NCBI GenBank assembly: GCA_029782225.1
Contig: JAKOVF010000001.1
Coordinates: 47,178 to 111,177, forward strand
Direction: 5' to 3'
DNA length: 64,000 nucleotides
DNA from: Chloroflexota bacterium
GTDB lineage: Bacteria; Chloroflexota; Anaerolineae; Anaerolineales; Villigracilaceae
Within the stretch, counting starts at the first letter, position 1; each line of letters opens with the position of its first letter. The notes under the pieces were generated by a model that saw only the letters and a program-made list of their open reading frames with translations, was not told where the DNA came from and made no database searches. Shown here piece after piece: positions 53,959 through 62,592 of this stretch. The translations under genes and the position numbers were made by a program.

Positions 53959-54579
53959 CTATGCCCAACTCTTGGCAAGGGCGACGGCAGCCATGGCATC
54001 TTTGCCATACGCATCTGCGCCGGTGTACTGGCGGATATTCTCATCGATCTGCCCACCGCCGATCATAACCTTGACATCGATCAGTCCCGCGGACTTGAGG
54101 GCTGCCACCGTGTCCTTCATGGGATCGAACGCCAGGGTCAGGAAGCCGCTCAGGCCGACAATTTTCGCGCCGGTCTGCTTCACGGTCTCCACAAACTTGG
54201 CAGGCGGCACATCCACGCCCAGGTCCGTCACTTCAAAGCCATTGACATCCAGCATGAAGCCGACGATGTCCTTGGCAATGTCGTGGATATCGCCCTGGAC
54301 GGTTCCCAGCACCACTTTGCCGATCTTTTTCGCAGCGCCATCCTTCTGCAGGCGCGGTTTGACGACGCCGGAGATCTGGCTGAGCATCTCCCCTGCCAGG
54401 ATCAGCTCGGGGATGAAGCACTCACCGGCCTCGAAACGCTGACCAATGATGGTCATTGCCTCACGGCAGTCATTGAGCACAGCGACAGGGTCGGTGCCGC
54501 CATCCAACATCTGCGTCGCGATTTTCACCGCGTCCTCTTCACGCATGTCAGTGATGGCCTGAATCAATTCTTGTGACAT
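53959..54579 (-). CDS. Corrinoid (B12-binding) protein with altered DxHxxG motif
   Basis: A 206-residue methyl carrier of the MtaC/MtvC type. N-terminal helical cap (residues 1-85) and B12-binding Rossmann domain (86-206). The base-off motif reads GTVQGDIHDIAKDIVGFML: D97 and H99 (the lower Co ligand) are present, but the sixth position is A102 in place of Gly. Also LSGFLTLAFDPMKDT (SxL) and MIGGGQIDENIRQYTGADAY. ATG 54579 has AAAGGAGA 6 bases before it. In the same operon as the two methyltransferases. Confidence 0.92.
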   Translation of the reverse strand: MSQELIQAITDMREEDAVKIATQMLDGGTDPVAVLNDCREAMTIIGQRFEAGECFIPELILAGEMLSQISGVVKPRLQKDGAAKKIGKVVLGTVQGDIHDIAKDIVGFMLDVNGFEVTDLGVDVPPAKFVETVKQTGAKIVGLSGFLTLAFDPMKDTVAALKSAGLIDVKVMIGGGQIDENIRQYTGADAYGKDAMAAVALAKSWA

Positions 54580-54646
54580 AAGTTTCTCCTTTGCATGGAA
54601 GGTCAAAAAGATGCTTGAATTATGGGACTTGCCAAATGATCAAAAA

Positions 54647-55450
54647 TTAGGCGGGTTTGTCAAACAGCCCTTTACGTGAAGCACGGATGAAGTTCAGGCA
54701 GTGTTTGTCGCGGCCCAAAAGTAATTCAGTGGTAAGGATGGCAGCCTGTATCTCCCGGTCCAGCGGGTCAAGGATGGCGCTGTCGAGTCCATTTTGCATC
54801 GCCAGGCTGAGGAAATAGCGATTGACAAAGGAGCGCCCGGGCAGGCCAAAGGATATGTTGCTCAGGCCAATGGTCAAGTGCGCTTCGGGATATTGCTCCC
54901 GAACACAGCGCATCGTCTCGAACGCGATCATGGCGCTCGCGGTATTGGTGGAGATCGTCATCGCCAGCGGATCAAAGTACAGATTCGAATCCGGAATGCC
55001 CAGAGCGCGCGTCTCTTTGATGATCCTCGTAATCACTTCAAAGCGCTTCCCGCTCGTCTCCGGGATTTTCGTGCCATCCATGGCGAGGGCGATCACTGGA
55101 CAGCCGTGCTCTGCCACGATGGGCAGGATGTTCGTCAAGCGCTCGGGTTCGCCGCTGATCGAGTTGATCATGGGTGTCTGAGTGACAGACTTGATGGCAA
55201 TCTGCAAGGCCCTCGGGTTGGCACTATCGAGCGAGAGCGGTGTATCCACTACAGATTGAACATTTTCGATCAACCAGATCAGATCATCCGGTTCCTTATC
55301 GGGATGCGTGCCAGCATTGACATCCAGCCATGCCGAACCGGCATCTGCCTGTTTCTTTGCCAGATCTTTGATGAATTCCGCGTCTCTTTCGGCAATAGCC
55401 TGCGCAACACGCTTACGAGTTCCATTGATCTTCTCACCGATGATTTTCAT
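54647..55450 (-). CDS. Methyltetrahydrofolate:corrinoid methyltransferase (AcsE/MtvA-like)
   Basis: A 267-residue pterin-binding (DHPS-like) TIM barrel of the MeTr family. Folate-site residues are in IIGEKINGTRKRVAQAI, AWLDVNAGTHPDKEPDD, LSLDSANPRAL, NSISGEPERL, ALAMDGTKIPET, LYFDPLAMTIST and TIGLSNISFGLPGRSFVNRY. In O-demethylase systems this protein (MtvA/VdmA) takes the methyl from the corrinoid to tetrahydrofolate; in the Wood-Ljungdahl pathway AcsE does the opposite for CO dehydrogenase/acetyl-CoA synthase, for which no gene is seen here. It follows the DUF1638 gene after a terminator-like hairpin. Confidence 0.92.
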   Translation of the reverse strand: MKIIGEKINGTRKRVAQAIAERDAEFIKDLAKKQADAGSAWLDVNAGTHPDKEPDDLIWLIENVQSVVDTPLSLDSANPRALQIAIKSVTQTPMINSISGEPERLTNILPIVAEHGCPVIALAMDGTKIPETSGKRFEVITRIIKETRALGIPDSNLYFDPLAMTISTNTASAMIAFETMRCVREQYPEAHLTIGLSNISFGLPGRSFVNRYFLSLAMQNGLDSAILDPLDREIQAAILTTELLLGRDKHCLNFIRASRKGLFDKPA

Positions 55451-55473
55451 GTTTACTCTCTTAACAAAAACTT

Positions 55474-55508
55474 TAGACCCTAATGGTCTGAACGCCCTTT
55501 AGGGTCTA
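55474..55508 (-). terminator. Terminator or attenuator after DUF1638
   Basis: TAGACCCTAA (minus strand, over the stop codon region, 55508-55499) and TTAGGGTCTA (55483-55474) form a 10-bp stem, followed by AAGTTTTTG. It would cut or reduce transcription into the methyltransferase genes. Confidence 0.75.
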
Positions 55509-56209
55509 CTTACTCGTGCAAAATCTGTATATTGAATTGTTTGGCCCGGCGCCACTACTACAAATTCATGATCCCAGGGACCAAAGAGCATTTTCTTGAC
55601 CAGGTCCGGCGAGCCCTGTAATTCTTCGTAGCGCAATCCGAATTTTTCAGCGGTCATACGGGAATACGCCTGGTATCTTTCGATCTCGTACTGACCCGTG
55701 TCAATGAAAGCCAGGCGCTTGTAGTTCTTCAAAAGCAGTTTGGTCATCCGCTCTGCTTTGGCCTCGCCATACTTCTGGACCAGTTTTTGGTGTTCCTCGA
55801 AGGGAGTATCTCCCACCTCGATCCATCCTTTGGTCAGGTAATATGTACCAGGTTCCTTTTTGGCCTGTTCCCTGTATGCGTTGCAGGAACCCAGGAAGAT
55901 CGCAATACAATCATCCGTGCGGGGGATGACCAGCGTTGCCGTTGTAGCGTGTAACCCGACAACCGCCATCGAACACAAACCATAGCCAAGTAATAGAACA
56001 TCCACATTGGGACTGGCTTCTTCGACTTTATTCTGTAATGTTTTCTTTAGTTCATGGGGATTGATGTGCAGACCAAAGTCCAATACTTCATAAGGAACAT
56101 TAGCCGGGAGAAGGGGCAGCATTTCTTCGATCACAGTCGCGCAGGCGATGACCCGGCGGCGGGCTGCATAGTGCTTATGCCAGGGATCGGTTTCAGATGG
56201 ATTATTCAT
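55499..56209 (-). CDS. DUF1638 family protein
   Basis: A 236-residue protein of DUF1638, a family usually found beside corrinoid methyltransferase genes in anaerobes and methanogens. Motifs: RRRVIACATVIEEMLPLL, EVLDFGLHINPHELKK, LLGYGLCSMAVVGL, LVIPRTDDCIAIFLGSCNAY and PGTYYLTKGWIEVG. The conserved Cys residues (IACATV, GLCS, DDCI, GSC) suggest a metal or cofactor site; its reaction is unknown. ATG 56209 is chosen at the conserved region with AAAGG 5 bases before it; the frame to 56353 runs into the divergent GntR gene. Confidence 0.85.
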   Translation of the reverse strand: MNNPSETDPWHKHYAARRRVIACATVIEEMLPLLPANVPYEVLDFGLHINPHELKKTLQNKVEEASPNVDVLLLGYGLCSMAVVGLHATTATLVIPRTDDCIAIFLGSCNAYREQAKKEPGTYYLTKGWIEVGDTPFEEHQKLVQKYGEAKAERMTKLLLKNYKRLAFIDTGQYEIERYQAYSRMTAEKFGLRYEELQGSPDLVKKMLFGPWDHEFVVVAPGQTIQYTDFARVSRP

Positions 56210-56301
56210 TGGCCTTTGGCGAGGAGGATGGTAATGAATGGAAAGCCATGATACAATGACCGCGATCGTCAAATTTATACACTTATATAGGGAAGTGTGC
56301 A

Positions 56302-56317
56302 AGTGACAAATGTCACT
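56302..56317. promoter_or_regulatory. Palindromic operator for the GntR regulator
   Basis: AGTGACAAATGTCACT: 7-bp arms around AA, 20 bases before the GntR start and in the 128-bp divergent gap with DUF1638. Size and position fit a GntR/HutC-type operator controlling both directions. Confidence 0.65.
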
Positions 56318-56337
56318 CACGAAAGCCGGGTATAGCG

Positions 56338-57126
56338 ATGGCACAGAGGCCAAAGAGCCAGGTGCTCAAACAGACTGCATCCATTGATCGAAATTCCTTC
56401 GAACCTGCGTATTCTCAACTGGCAAACATTCTGAGAGAGAGCATGGCGAGCGGAATTCTGCTGCCGGGGGACCAGCTCCCCTCCGAGGCCCAACTATGTG
56501 AACGGTATGATGTCAGCCCGATGACAGTCCGACGGGCGGTCAACCTGCTTGTGGATCAGGGATTTGTGATCGCCGAGCAAGGCCGCGGTACATTTGTCAG
56601 GCCGGTGGCAATGGGGTCCGCAACGTTCCAGTTGAGGGATTCTCTGAGTCTGTTCAACGATTCCAAACGGACAATTGTCCGCGTACTCGAGGCCCGTATC
56701 ATAGGTGCGGATGAACGTGTAGCTCGCAAGCTGGAGCTCTGCGTTGGAGACCGAACTGTTTATATCCGCCGCCTCCTGCGGACCGATGGTCTGCCCTCGT
56801 TATATCATCGCGAATATCTCATCTATGACCCACTCCGCCCCATCGTTGAGGCGGAACTGGAAGTCACAGCGCTCCAAAGACTATTCAACGGGACAGGCGA
56901 GACCATCCTTAAGCGGGGTGAAATCAACCTGGAAGCCACAATCTTGAACGATGAAGAGGCGAAAATCCTCGAAGCACCTCGGCCCATGGCGGCTGTATGT
57001 TTTGAGCACCTCTTCTATGATTTCGATGACAAACCTATCAGCTGGGGCTGGTTTATCGGCCGCGCGGACTCTCTCCGCCTTTCCACTCAGGTCGGCCTGC
57101 TTATGGACCGAAAGGAACACAAATGA
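56338..57126 (+). CDS. GntR-family regulator with UTRA domain (methyltransferase locus)
   Basis: A 262-residue HutC-type regulator. Winged helix about 25-95: LPSEAQLCERYDVSPMTVRR, LLVDQGFVIAEQGRGTFV; UTRA domain about 115-255 (DRTVYIRRLLRTDGLPSLYH, PISWGWFIGRADSLRL). It is divergent from the DUF1638/methyltransferase genes and shares an ATGA overlap with the second corrinoid protein gene. The ligand could be the methylated substrate or its demethylated product. Confidence 0.9.
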   Translation: MAQRPKSQVLKQTASIDRNSFEPAYSQLANILRESMASGILLPGDQLPSEAQLCERYDVSPMTVRRAVNLLVDQGFVIAEQGRGTFVRPVAMGSATFQLRDSLSLFNDSKRTIVRVLEARIIGADERVARKLELCVGDRTVYIRRLLRTDGLPSLYHREYLIYDPLRPIVEAELEVTALQRLFNGTGETILKRGEINLEATILNDEEAKILEAPRPMAAVCFEHLFYDFDDKPISWGWFIGRADSLRLSTQVGLLMDRKEHK

Positions 57127-57779
57127 AAGCACGGAAGAGCGATCAGCAGCTTGTCCATTTACTGGCCGATTTGGAGGAGGAAGCCGTCCTGAAAATTGTG
57201 CGCCAGCGCATCGACGTGGGCGATGATCTGATGCAGATCCTGGAAGAGTGCAATGAGGGTATGCAGCTCGTCGGACAACGCTACGAGCAGGGAGAATATT
57301 ATATTGCCGGGTTGATCATGTCTGGTGAGATCTTTCGCGAAGTGGTGGAACTGGTCCAGCCCTTGCTTGTGATGAAGGCAGAAAAAAAGTCCTCCGGACG
57401 GATTCTAGTAGGCACTGTCTCTGGCGATATCCACGATATTGGCAAGAACATGGTCGGCATGCTGCTAACGTGCTATGGCTTCACAGTCATTGACCTTGGC
57501 GTGGATGTCCCCCCGGCTGAATTTGCGGACAAAGCCGCCGAAATTAAACCTGATATTGTAGGGCTGTCTGGCTTGATCACAGCTTCGTTCGAAATGATGA
57601 AGGAGACGATTTCAGTCCTGCGAGTGGAAGCTGCAAAAAACAAGCTATCTTTTCCAATCTTGATCGGCGGGGGAATGATCGATGACCAGGTTTGTCAGTA
57701 TGTAGGTGCGGATTACTGGTTAAAAGATGCCATGGCCGGCGTGCGACTGTGCCAGAGCCTGTTGACAGAGCATCAGTAA
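57123..57779 (+). CDS. Corrinoid (B12-binding) protein with canonical DxHxxG motif
   Basis: A 218-residue MtvC/MtaC-like corrinoid protein. Cap domain 1-90; B12 domain from 93 with GTVSGDIHDIGKNMVGMLL (D102, H104, G107), GLSGLITASFEMMKE and LIGGGMIDDQVCQYVGADYW. It differs from the corrinoid protein at 53959 (G instead of A at the last motif position; about half the residues alike by eye). Its start overlaps the GntR stop (ATGA), so the regulator and this carrier are made together and away from the methyltransferases. A terminator follows at 57964. Confidence 0.92.
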   Translation: MKARKSDQQLVHLLADLEEEAVLKIVRQRIDVGDDLMQILEECNEGMQLVGQRYEQGEYYIAGLIMSGEIFREVVELVQPLLVMKAEKKSSGRILVGTVSGDIHDIGKNMVGMLLTCYGFTVIDLGVDVPPAEFADKAAEIKPDIVGLSGLITASFEMMKETISVLRVEAAKNKLSFPILIGGGMIDDQVCQYVGADYWLKDAMAGVRLCQSLLTEHQ

Positions 57780-58105
57780 TCAGTCCCTACTCGACTAATG
57801 CCTCGAGGCCATCTTCGCAAACGATCCATGCATCAAAGCTCCCTGCTGGAATTCTTCAGGAAAAACCAGGGCAAGACAGGTTACATGAGAGCAGCCCGGG
57901 GAAGCGTCATAGCAGCGGGAAACCAGGACGATTCGAATTAAGCGATCAGCATTGTCATATAATAAAGGCTGTAACGGATGCCTCCTACAGCCTTTTTATC
58001 TTTGGACGGGCGCGGCACATGAATGGTGCGAACACAATTGAACCCTGCGCGCCGGATGATCGCGGCGTCCGAAAAGCAGGAAACTAAACAGGTTTGAGGC
58101 TTGAA
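57780..58105. other. Intergenic region with terminator
   Basis: About 325 bp. No gene is seen. The terminator at 57964-57997 ends the GntR-corrinoid operon; the rest must contain the promoter of the LuxR-type gene at 58106. Confidence 0.6.
57964..57997 (+). terminator. Rho-independent terminator of the GntR-corrinoid operon
   Basis: AAAGGCTGTA (57964-57973) and TACAGCCTTT (57986-57995) with a 12-base loop and a run of five T (57993-57997). Confidence 0.9.
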
Positions 58106-60694
58106 ATGGACTTGCTGGAGCGTGAATCACAGTGGCAGCGGATGAACGACACGATAAAGGGGGTATTCAATGGGGAGGGCGCGATTGTGCTCGTTAGCGG
58201 CGAGGCGGGGATCGGGAAGACCTCCTTCGTCACAGCCATAGCCGAGTCCTTTCGGCCACAGACGCACGTTCTGTGGGGTGCCTGCGATCCATTGTTTACC
58301 CCCCGTCCGCTGGGCCCCATTTATGATATCGCGGTGGGCCATTTGACCTACTTGGTCGATTTGCTACATTCAGGAGCGGATTGGCTTGCCATCGCCGCTG
58401 CGCTTCACAAAACCCTGCTGGAAAGCTCCGCCCCGACCATCCTCGTGTTTGAGGATATTCACTGGGCGGACGAGGCCACGCTGGATCTGGTTAAATACCT
58501 GGGCCGGCGCGTGCAGCAAACCAAAACACTGCTCGTCCTCACTTACCGGGATGATGAGGCAGGCAGCAAGCACCAGTTGCACTCGGTTCTGGGTGATCTG
58601 CCCCCACAGCACACCACCCGGTTGCATCTCGATCCGCTCTCGGAGCAGGCAGTCGCCGTTCTGGCTCATAAAATGAAACGATCCGTCAAGGGCGTCTACG
58701 AGGCAACGGGGGGCAATCCATTCTTTGTCACTGAAGTACTGCGTAATGACACGGCCGATATTCCCGCTACAGTCCGGGATGCTGTTCTGGCTCGGCTGAC
58801 CCATTTGCCCATCCCCACCCGCGACCTGCTGGAGTTGGCGGCGATCATTCCAGGGGCAGCCGAGTTGTGGCTGCTGGAGGAAACTCTTCATCCGAACCCG
58901 TCCACGCTGGATGCCTGTATCGAAGGTGGTTTCCTTATCCCTTCCGGGGAGTCGCTGTCCTTCCGACATGAATTAGCGCGCCTGGCAATTGAAGGATCGG
59001 TCGCGCCCGGCCGCTCGAAAGAGCTGCATTGCGGCGTCCTTCAAGCACTGCGCACGCGACCCACAGGGGAGATTGCGCTGGCGCGGCTGGTCCATCACGC
59101 AACACGGGCAGCGGAGGCAAGCATCGTGCTCGAATACGGACCACAGGCCGCGCGGCAGGCCAGCCAACATGGCGCCCATCGGGAAGCGGCCCATTATTAC
59201 GAGGCTGCCCTGCATTACCGTCAGCAGCTCCCTTTAGAAGAACAGGCCCGCCTCCTGGATCATCTCTCGTTCGAATGCTACCTGACCGGGCAGATCGATC
59301 CGGGTATCCAGATGCGCCAGGAGGCGACCGATCTCTGGCGGCGGGCTGGACAGCGAGAGCAGGTAGGGGATGATTTGCGCTGGCTTTCGCGCCTGTACTG
59401 GTTCCAGGGCAACAAAGCAATGGCCGAACGCTTTGCCGGTGAAGCCATCGCAGCCCTGGAACCCCTGCCGCCCGGCAAGGAACTGGCAATGGCCTACAGC
59501 AACCGTTCACAGCTACACATGCTGGCTGAGGAAAATGAGGCAGCAATCGCCTGGGGCAAAAAAGCGCTCGAACTTGCCGAAATCCTGCAAGATACGGAGA
59601 TCACTATCCATGCCCTGACGAATATCGGGTCGGCAGAATTGCTCATCAAGGAGGAAGACGGGCGGGCCAGGCTGGAACGGGCTTTACGCATGGCGCAGGA
59701 GCAGGAAATGCACGATCACGTGGCCCGTTGTTACGCTAACCTGGTCTCACGCGCAATCCAGGACCGGAATTATGCTCTGGGAGAGCGCTACCTGCGGGAT
59801 GGGCTGACCTACACCACCGACCATGACATGGATTCGTACAGTATCTACCTGCGAGGTTGGCAGGCACGCTCATTTTTCGAGCAAGGCCGCTGGGCTGATG
59901 CGGAGGCCGAAGCGGAGGAAGCTCTACGTTTGCATCCCGGTTCGGCGGTCATCGCGCTACCGGCAATCACAACGCTGGGCCATTTGAAAGCACGACAGGG
60001 AGACCCACAGGCGTCCCGCTGGCTTGATCAGGCCCGCGATCTGGCACTGCCCACAGGCGAATTCCAGCGCATCTGTCCAGCGGCGGTGGCCCGGGCGGAA
60101 GCAAGCTGGTGGAATGACCAGCCTGCGCAGGCGCTGGTGGAGCTTGAATCGGCATTCAGGGTTTCCTATCCGGGGCAGGATGATTACGAACTGGGCACCA
60201 TGGTGTACTGGAACCGGCGAGCCGGAGGAACGATGGCGCGGGAAAGCGAAATTCCAATGGCTTACCGAGCAATGATCGAAGGGAACTGGCAGGCATCGGC
60301 CGAGGCCTGGGCAGAGATTGGTTGTCCCTTCGAACGAGGGCTGGCCCTGGCGGAAGGCGACCCGGACGCCCAGCGCGCTGCATTGGAGATCTTCGAACGA
60401 TTGGGTGCGCGCCCGGCAGCTCATAAGGTGCGCGAGAAAATGCTCGAACGCGGCATAAAGGGGCTGCCGCGCGGTGCGCGGGCCTCGACCCGTGCGAATC
60501 CAGAGGGACTGACACCGCGTGAAATGGAAATCCTGGCACTGCTGGGGCAGGGGCTCAGCAACTCTGAGATCGCGGGGCGGCTATTCATCTCATCGAAAAC
60601 CGTGGATCACCATGTTTCGGCCATCCTGGCCAAGTTGCAGGTTCGCAACCGATCCGAAGCCGCCGCGGCGGCCCGGCAAAAAAATATTCTCTAA
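58106..60694 (+). CDS. Large ATPase regulator of the MalT/LuxR (LAL) type
   Basis: An 862-residue regulator. N-terminal P-loop NTPase: Walker [12 protein letters not shown] (K38), Walker [17 protein letters not shown]; then sensor and arm parts ([14 protein letters not shown]). Middle region about 330-760 of tetratricopeptide-like helical pairs ([20 protein letters not shown]). C-terminal LuxR HTH (about 795-862): [40 protein letters not shown]. Such proteins activate transcription after ligand binding to the helical region. The target may be the downstream NTF2-TusA/DsrE/AhpD genes. ATG 58106 is preferred over TTG 58094. Confidence 0.9.
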   Translation: MDLLERESQWQRMNDTIKGVFNGEGAIVLVSGEAGIGKTSFVTAIAESFRPQTHVLWGACDPLFTPRPLGPIYDIAVGHLTYLVDLLHSGADWLAIAAALHKTLLESSAPTILVFEDIHWADEATLDLVKYLGRRVQQTKTLLVLTYRDDEAGSKHQLHSVLGDLPPQHTTRLHLDPLSEQAVAVLAHKMKRSVKGVYEATGGNPFFVTEVLRNDTADIPATVRDAVLARLTHLPIPTRDLLELAAIIPGAAELWLLEETLHPNPSTLDACIEGGFLIPSGESLSFRHELARLAIEGSVAPGRSKELHCGVLQALRTRPTGEIALARLVHHATRAAEASIVLEYGPQAARQASQHGAHREAAHYYEAALHYRQQLPLEEQARLLDHLSFECYLTGQIDPGIQMRQEATDLWRRAGQREQVGDDLRWLSRLYWFQGNKAMAERFAGEAIAALEPLPPGKELAMAYSNRSQLHMLAEENEAAIAWGKKALELAEILQDTEITIHALTNIGSAELLIKEEDGRARLERALRMAQEQEMHDHVARCYANLVSRAIQDRNYALGERYLRDGLTYTTDHDMDSYSIYLRGWQARSFFEQGRWADAEAEAEEALRLHPGSAVIALPAITTLGHLKARQGDPQASRWLDQARDLALPTGEFQRICPAAVARAEASWWNDQPAQALVELESAFRVSYPGQDDYELGTMVYWNRRAGGTMARESEIPMAYRAMIEGNWQASAEAWAEIGCPFERGLALAEGDPDAQRAALEIFERLGARPAAHKVREKMLERGIKGLPRGARASTRANPEGLTPREMEILALLGQGLSNSEIAGRLFISSKTVDHHVSAILAKLQVRNRSEAAAAARQKNIL

Positions 60695-60710
60695 TTTTGT
60701 ACATCTAAAA

Positions 60711-60747
60711 TAGGGAACCCGATTCCCCTAAGATAGGGAGTTCTCCC
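60711..60747. promoter_or_regulatory. TAGGGGAA-type site cluster upstream of the NTF2-TusA gene
   Basis: TAGGGAA (60711-60717) faces TTCCCCTA (60723-60730), followed by TAGGGAG-TTCTCCC (60734-60747): two linked inverted repeats of the word also seen near 10010, 18801 and 22891. The cluster is about 85-120 bp before the start of the next gene. Confidence 0.45.
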
Positions 60748-60829
60748 GAGGCATTTCAATCCGCCATCGGGTATTCTTGTTTTAATCACTTGAGAGGTAT
60801 TCCCACAGAGATGAGAGAAAGGCGGCAGG

Positions 60830-61531
60830 ATGATCGAGTTGGAGATGGAGGACAAGCGAGTTGAACGGCTGCGACTGCAGAGATTGGGGGAGGATTGGAT
60901 CCAATCCATCATGGAAGGAGCACCGGAACGGCTGGAACAATTCTGCCGTCCGGAGGTTGTGAGCAGATTGCTCACTCCGAAAAGGCTCGTGACTCTAGAC
61001 CATGCCATGGATCTGGTGACAAAGTATCGTGGGTGGTTTGGCGAATGCACTAATTTCCATCTGGAGGCGAGTCGGGTTGGTCAGGTCGGTGAGCGGCTGG
61101 GAATTTTTTATCGGCTCCTACTCCAGGAACATGGGGACTGGTATACGATCGAACAACAGTTGTACTGCACGTTGAAGGACGGCCGGGTGGAGCAGCTACA
61201 CTTGCTGTGCAGCGGGTTCCAACTGGTTGGGACGAGTGATGAGGCTGTGGTTATGGATACGCCGGGAGCTGTCGAACAGGACCCCGTGCGGGATGAACTA
61301 TTGGCGTTCCGCAGCGGGGAATCAGACGCTGGTTCAACCTGCGCGGTTTTGACTCCGATGATCAAGTCGAAACTTCGGGAGATGCAATCTGGGCAGGTAT
61401 TGGAGATACGGGTGGATGACCCGTCTGCCAGGGGCGATATCGAAGCATGGAGTCGTCTCTCGGGGAATACACTTTTGAAAGTGATTGATGGCGAGGGTCA
61501 GACGCTCCGGTTCTTTGTGAAGAAAAAATAA
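60830..61531 (+). CDS. NTF2-like domain fused to a TusA-like sulfur carrier domain
   Basis: A 233-residue fusion. Residues about 10-130 look like an NTF2/SnoaL-type domain (WIQSIMEGAPERLEQFCRPE, WYTIEQQLYCTLKDGRVEQL). Residues about 165-233 follow the TusA/SirA fold: STCAVLTPMIKSKLREMQSG, VLEIRVDDPSARGDIEAWSR, LLKVIDGEGQTLRFFVKKK. In TusA the active Cys is in CPxPxxK; here C171 is followed by AVLTP, so the first Pro is missing but Cys and the second Pro are kept. It may carry persulfide sulfur, with the DsrE gene 26 bp downstream as partner. The start codon has no strong site (AGGCGGCAGG). Confidence 0.72.
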   Translation: MIELEMEDKRVERLRLQRLGEDWIQSIMEGAPERLEQFCRPEVVSRLLTPKRLVTLDHAMDLVTKYRGWFGECTNFHLEASRVGQVGERLGIFYRLLLQEHGDWYTIEQQLYCTLKDGRVEQLHLLCSGFQLVGTSDEAVVMDTPGAVEQDPVRDELLAFRSGESDAGSTCAVLTPMIKSKLREMQSGQVLEIRVDDPSARGDIEAWSRLSGNTLLKVIDGEGQTLRFFVKKK

Positions 61532-61557
61532 TCAAACTGCAAAAAGGAGAACTTACC

Positions 61558-61917
61558 ATGGCGAAGCTAATGATCAACTGTACACACGGGCAGGAGGACC
61601 CTGAACGCGCCACGCTAGCGTTCGTGGTTGGGAACGTGGCGGCTTCCGCTGACCAGGAAGCAGTGGTACTGTTAACCATTGAAGGAGTGCGCATTGCCAC
61701 GCGCGGCTACGCGGACGATATCTGCAAGGAAGGTTTCCAGCCGTTGCGGGATGTCATGCAGTCGTTTGTCGCCAACGGCGGTCAAATCTGGGTCTGCGGC
61801 GCGTGCGCGAAGCCGCGCGGGATCACAGACGCAGACCTGGTGGATGGCGCCAGGATCGTCACGGCCGCTAACGCGGTCGAATATCTGGTTTCAGGCGCGT
61901 CTTCTCTCAGTTTCTAA
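61558..61917 (+). CDS. DsrE-family protein
   Basis: A 119-residue DsrE/DsrF-like protein: KLMINCTHGQEDPERATLAF, VVLLTIEGVRIATRGYAD and GGQIWVCGACAKPRGITDAD, ending in a helix. C80 and C83 (VCGACAKPRG) are where the active Cys of the DsrE/TusD group lies. DsrE proteins accept or donate sulfane sulfur with TusA-type carriers, which fits the upstream gene. AAGGAG is 7 bases before the ATG. Confidence 0.85.
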   Translation: MAKLMINCTHGQEDPERATLAFVVGNVAASADQEAVVLLTIEGVRIATRGYADDICKEGFQPLRDVMQSFVANGGQIWVCGACAKPRGITDADLVDGARIVTAANAVEYLVSGASSLSF

Positions 61918-62004
61918 GAAATTCTCTATATGTGATGGGATGTGTGGTTCGACACTCATCCCATCATACCGCCGATTGATTGGAAGGCTGAAAAGAGGAA
62001 GATT

Positions 62005-62592
62005 ATGACATTCATCAAGACAATTTCAGAGGAACAGGCACAAGGCTTAACCCGAGATCAATATCAGGCCGCCCAAAAGAATCTGAGCTATGTGCCCAAC
62101 TACATAAAAGCCTTCAGTTTACACTCTGATGTTTATGACGCCTGGACAAAACTCATCGGTGCGATACGATCCAAAATAAGACTGCGTCGTTATGAGCTGG
62201 TGACTTTTGCAGCCGCCATGGCGCTTGAATGCAGGTACTGCATGCTTGCCCATGGGGCGGTCCTCCGTAAGAATTTCTTCAGTGCAGAGCAACTGGCGGC
62301 AATTGTTAAGGATTTCCGTAACGCGGGTCTTTCCCCCGAGGAAGTAGCGATGATGTCTTTTGCACAGAAAGTTACCAGTCAGGCATCTAAAATATGCGAA
62401 CATGACATTGAGGAATTGCGCGGGCATGGGCTTTCGGATGAAGAAATTCTCGATGTGGTTCTGGCCAGTGCAGCTCGCAATTTCTTTAGCAAGACACTCG
62501 ATGCAACAGGCACAATGCCGGATCACGCATATCAGGAACTTGAGCCTGAACTTCTAGAGCTGCTTAATTTGGGCCGCCTCTCTCCGAATTGA
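62005..62592 (+). CDS. AhpD/CMD-like peroxidase-related protein
   Basis: A 195-residue protein. LVTFAAAMALECRYCMLAHGAVL holds C76-x2-C79-x3-H83, the CxxC-H redox motif of AhpD-like carboxymuconolactone decarboxylase proteins (in parts: ALECRYCMLAHG). Further helices (EEVAMMSFAQKVTSQASKIC) match the alkylhydroperoxidase-related group. It likely reduces peroxides or thiols. ATG 62005 has GAGGAAG 5 bases before it; the frame to 61942 is unsupported. Last in the row after the LuxR-type, NTF2-TusA and DsrE genes. Confidence 0.85.
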   Translation: MTFIKTISEEQAQGLTRDQYQAAQKNLSYVPNYIKAFSLHSDVYDAWTKLIGAIRSKIRLRRYELVTFAAAMALECRYCMLAHGAVLRKNFFSAEQLAAIVKDFRNAGLSPEEVAMMSFAQKVTSQASKICEHDIEELRGHGLSDEEILDVVLASAARNFFSKTLDATGTMPDHAYQELEPELLELLNLGRLSPN

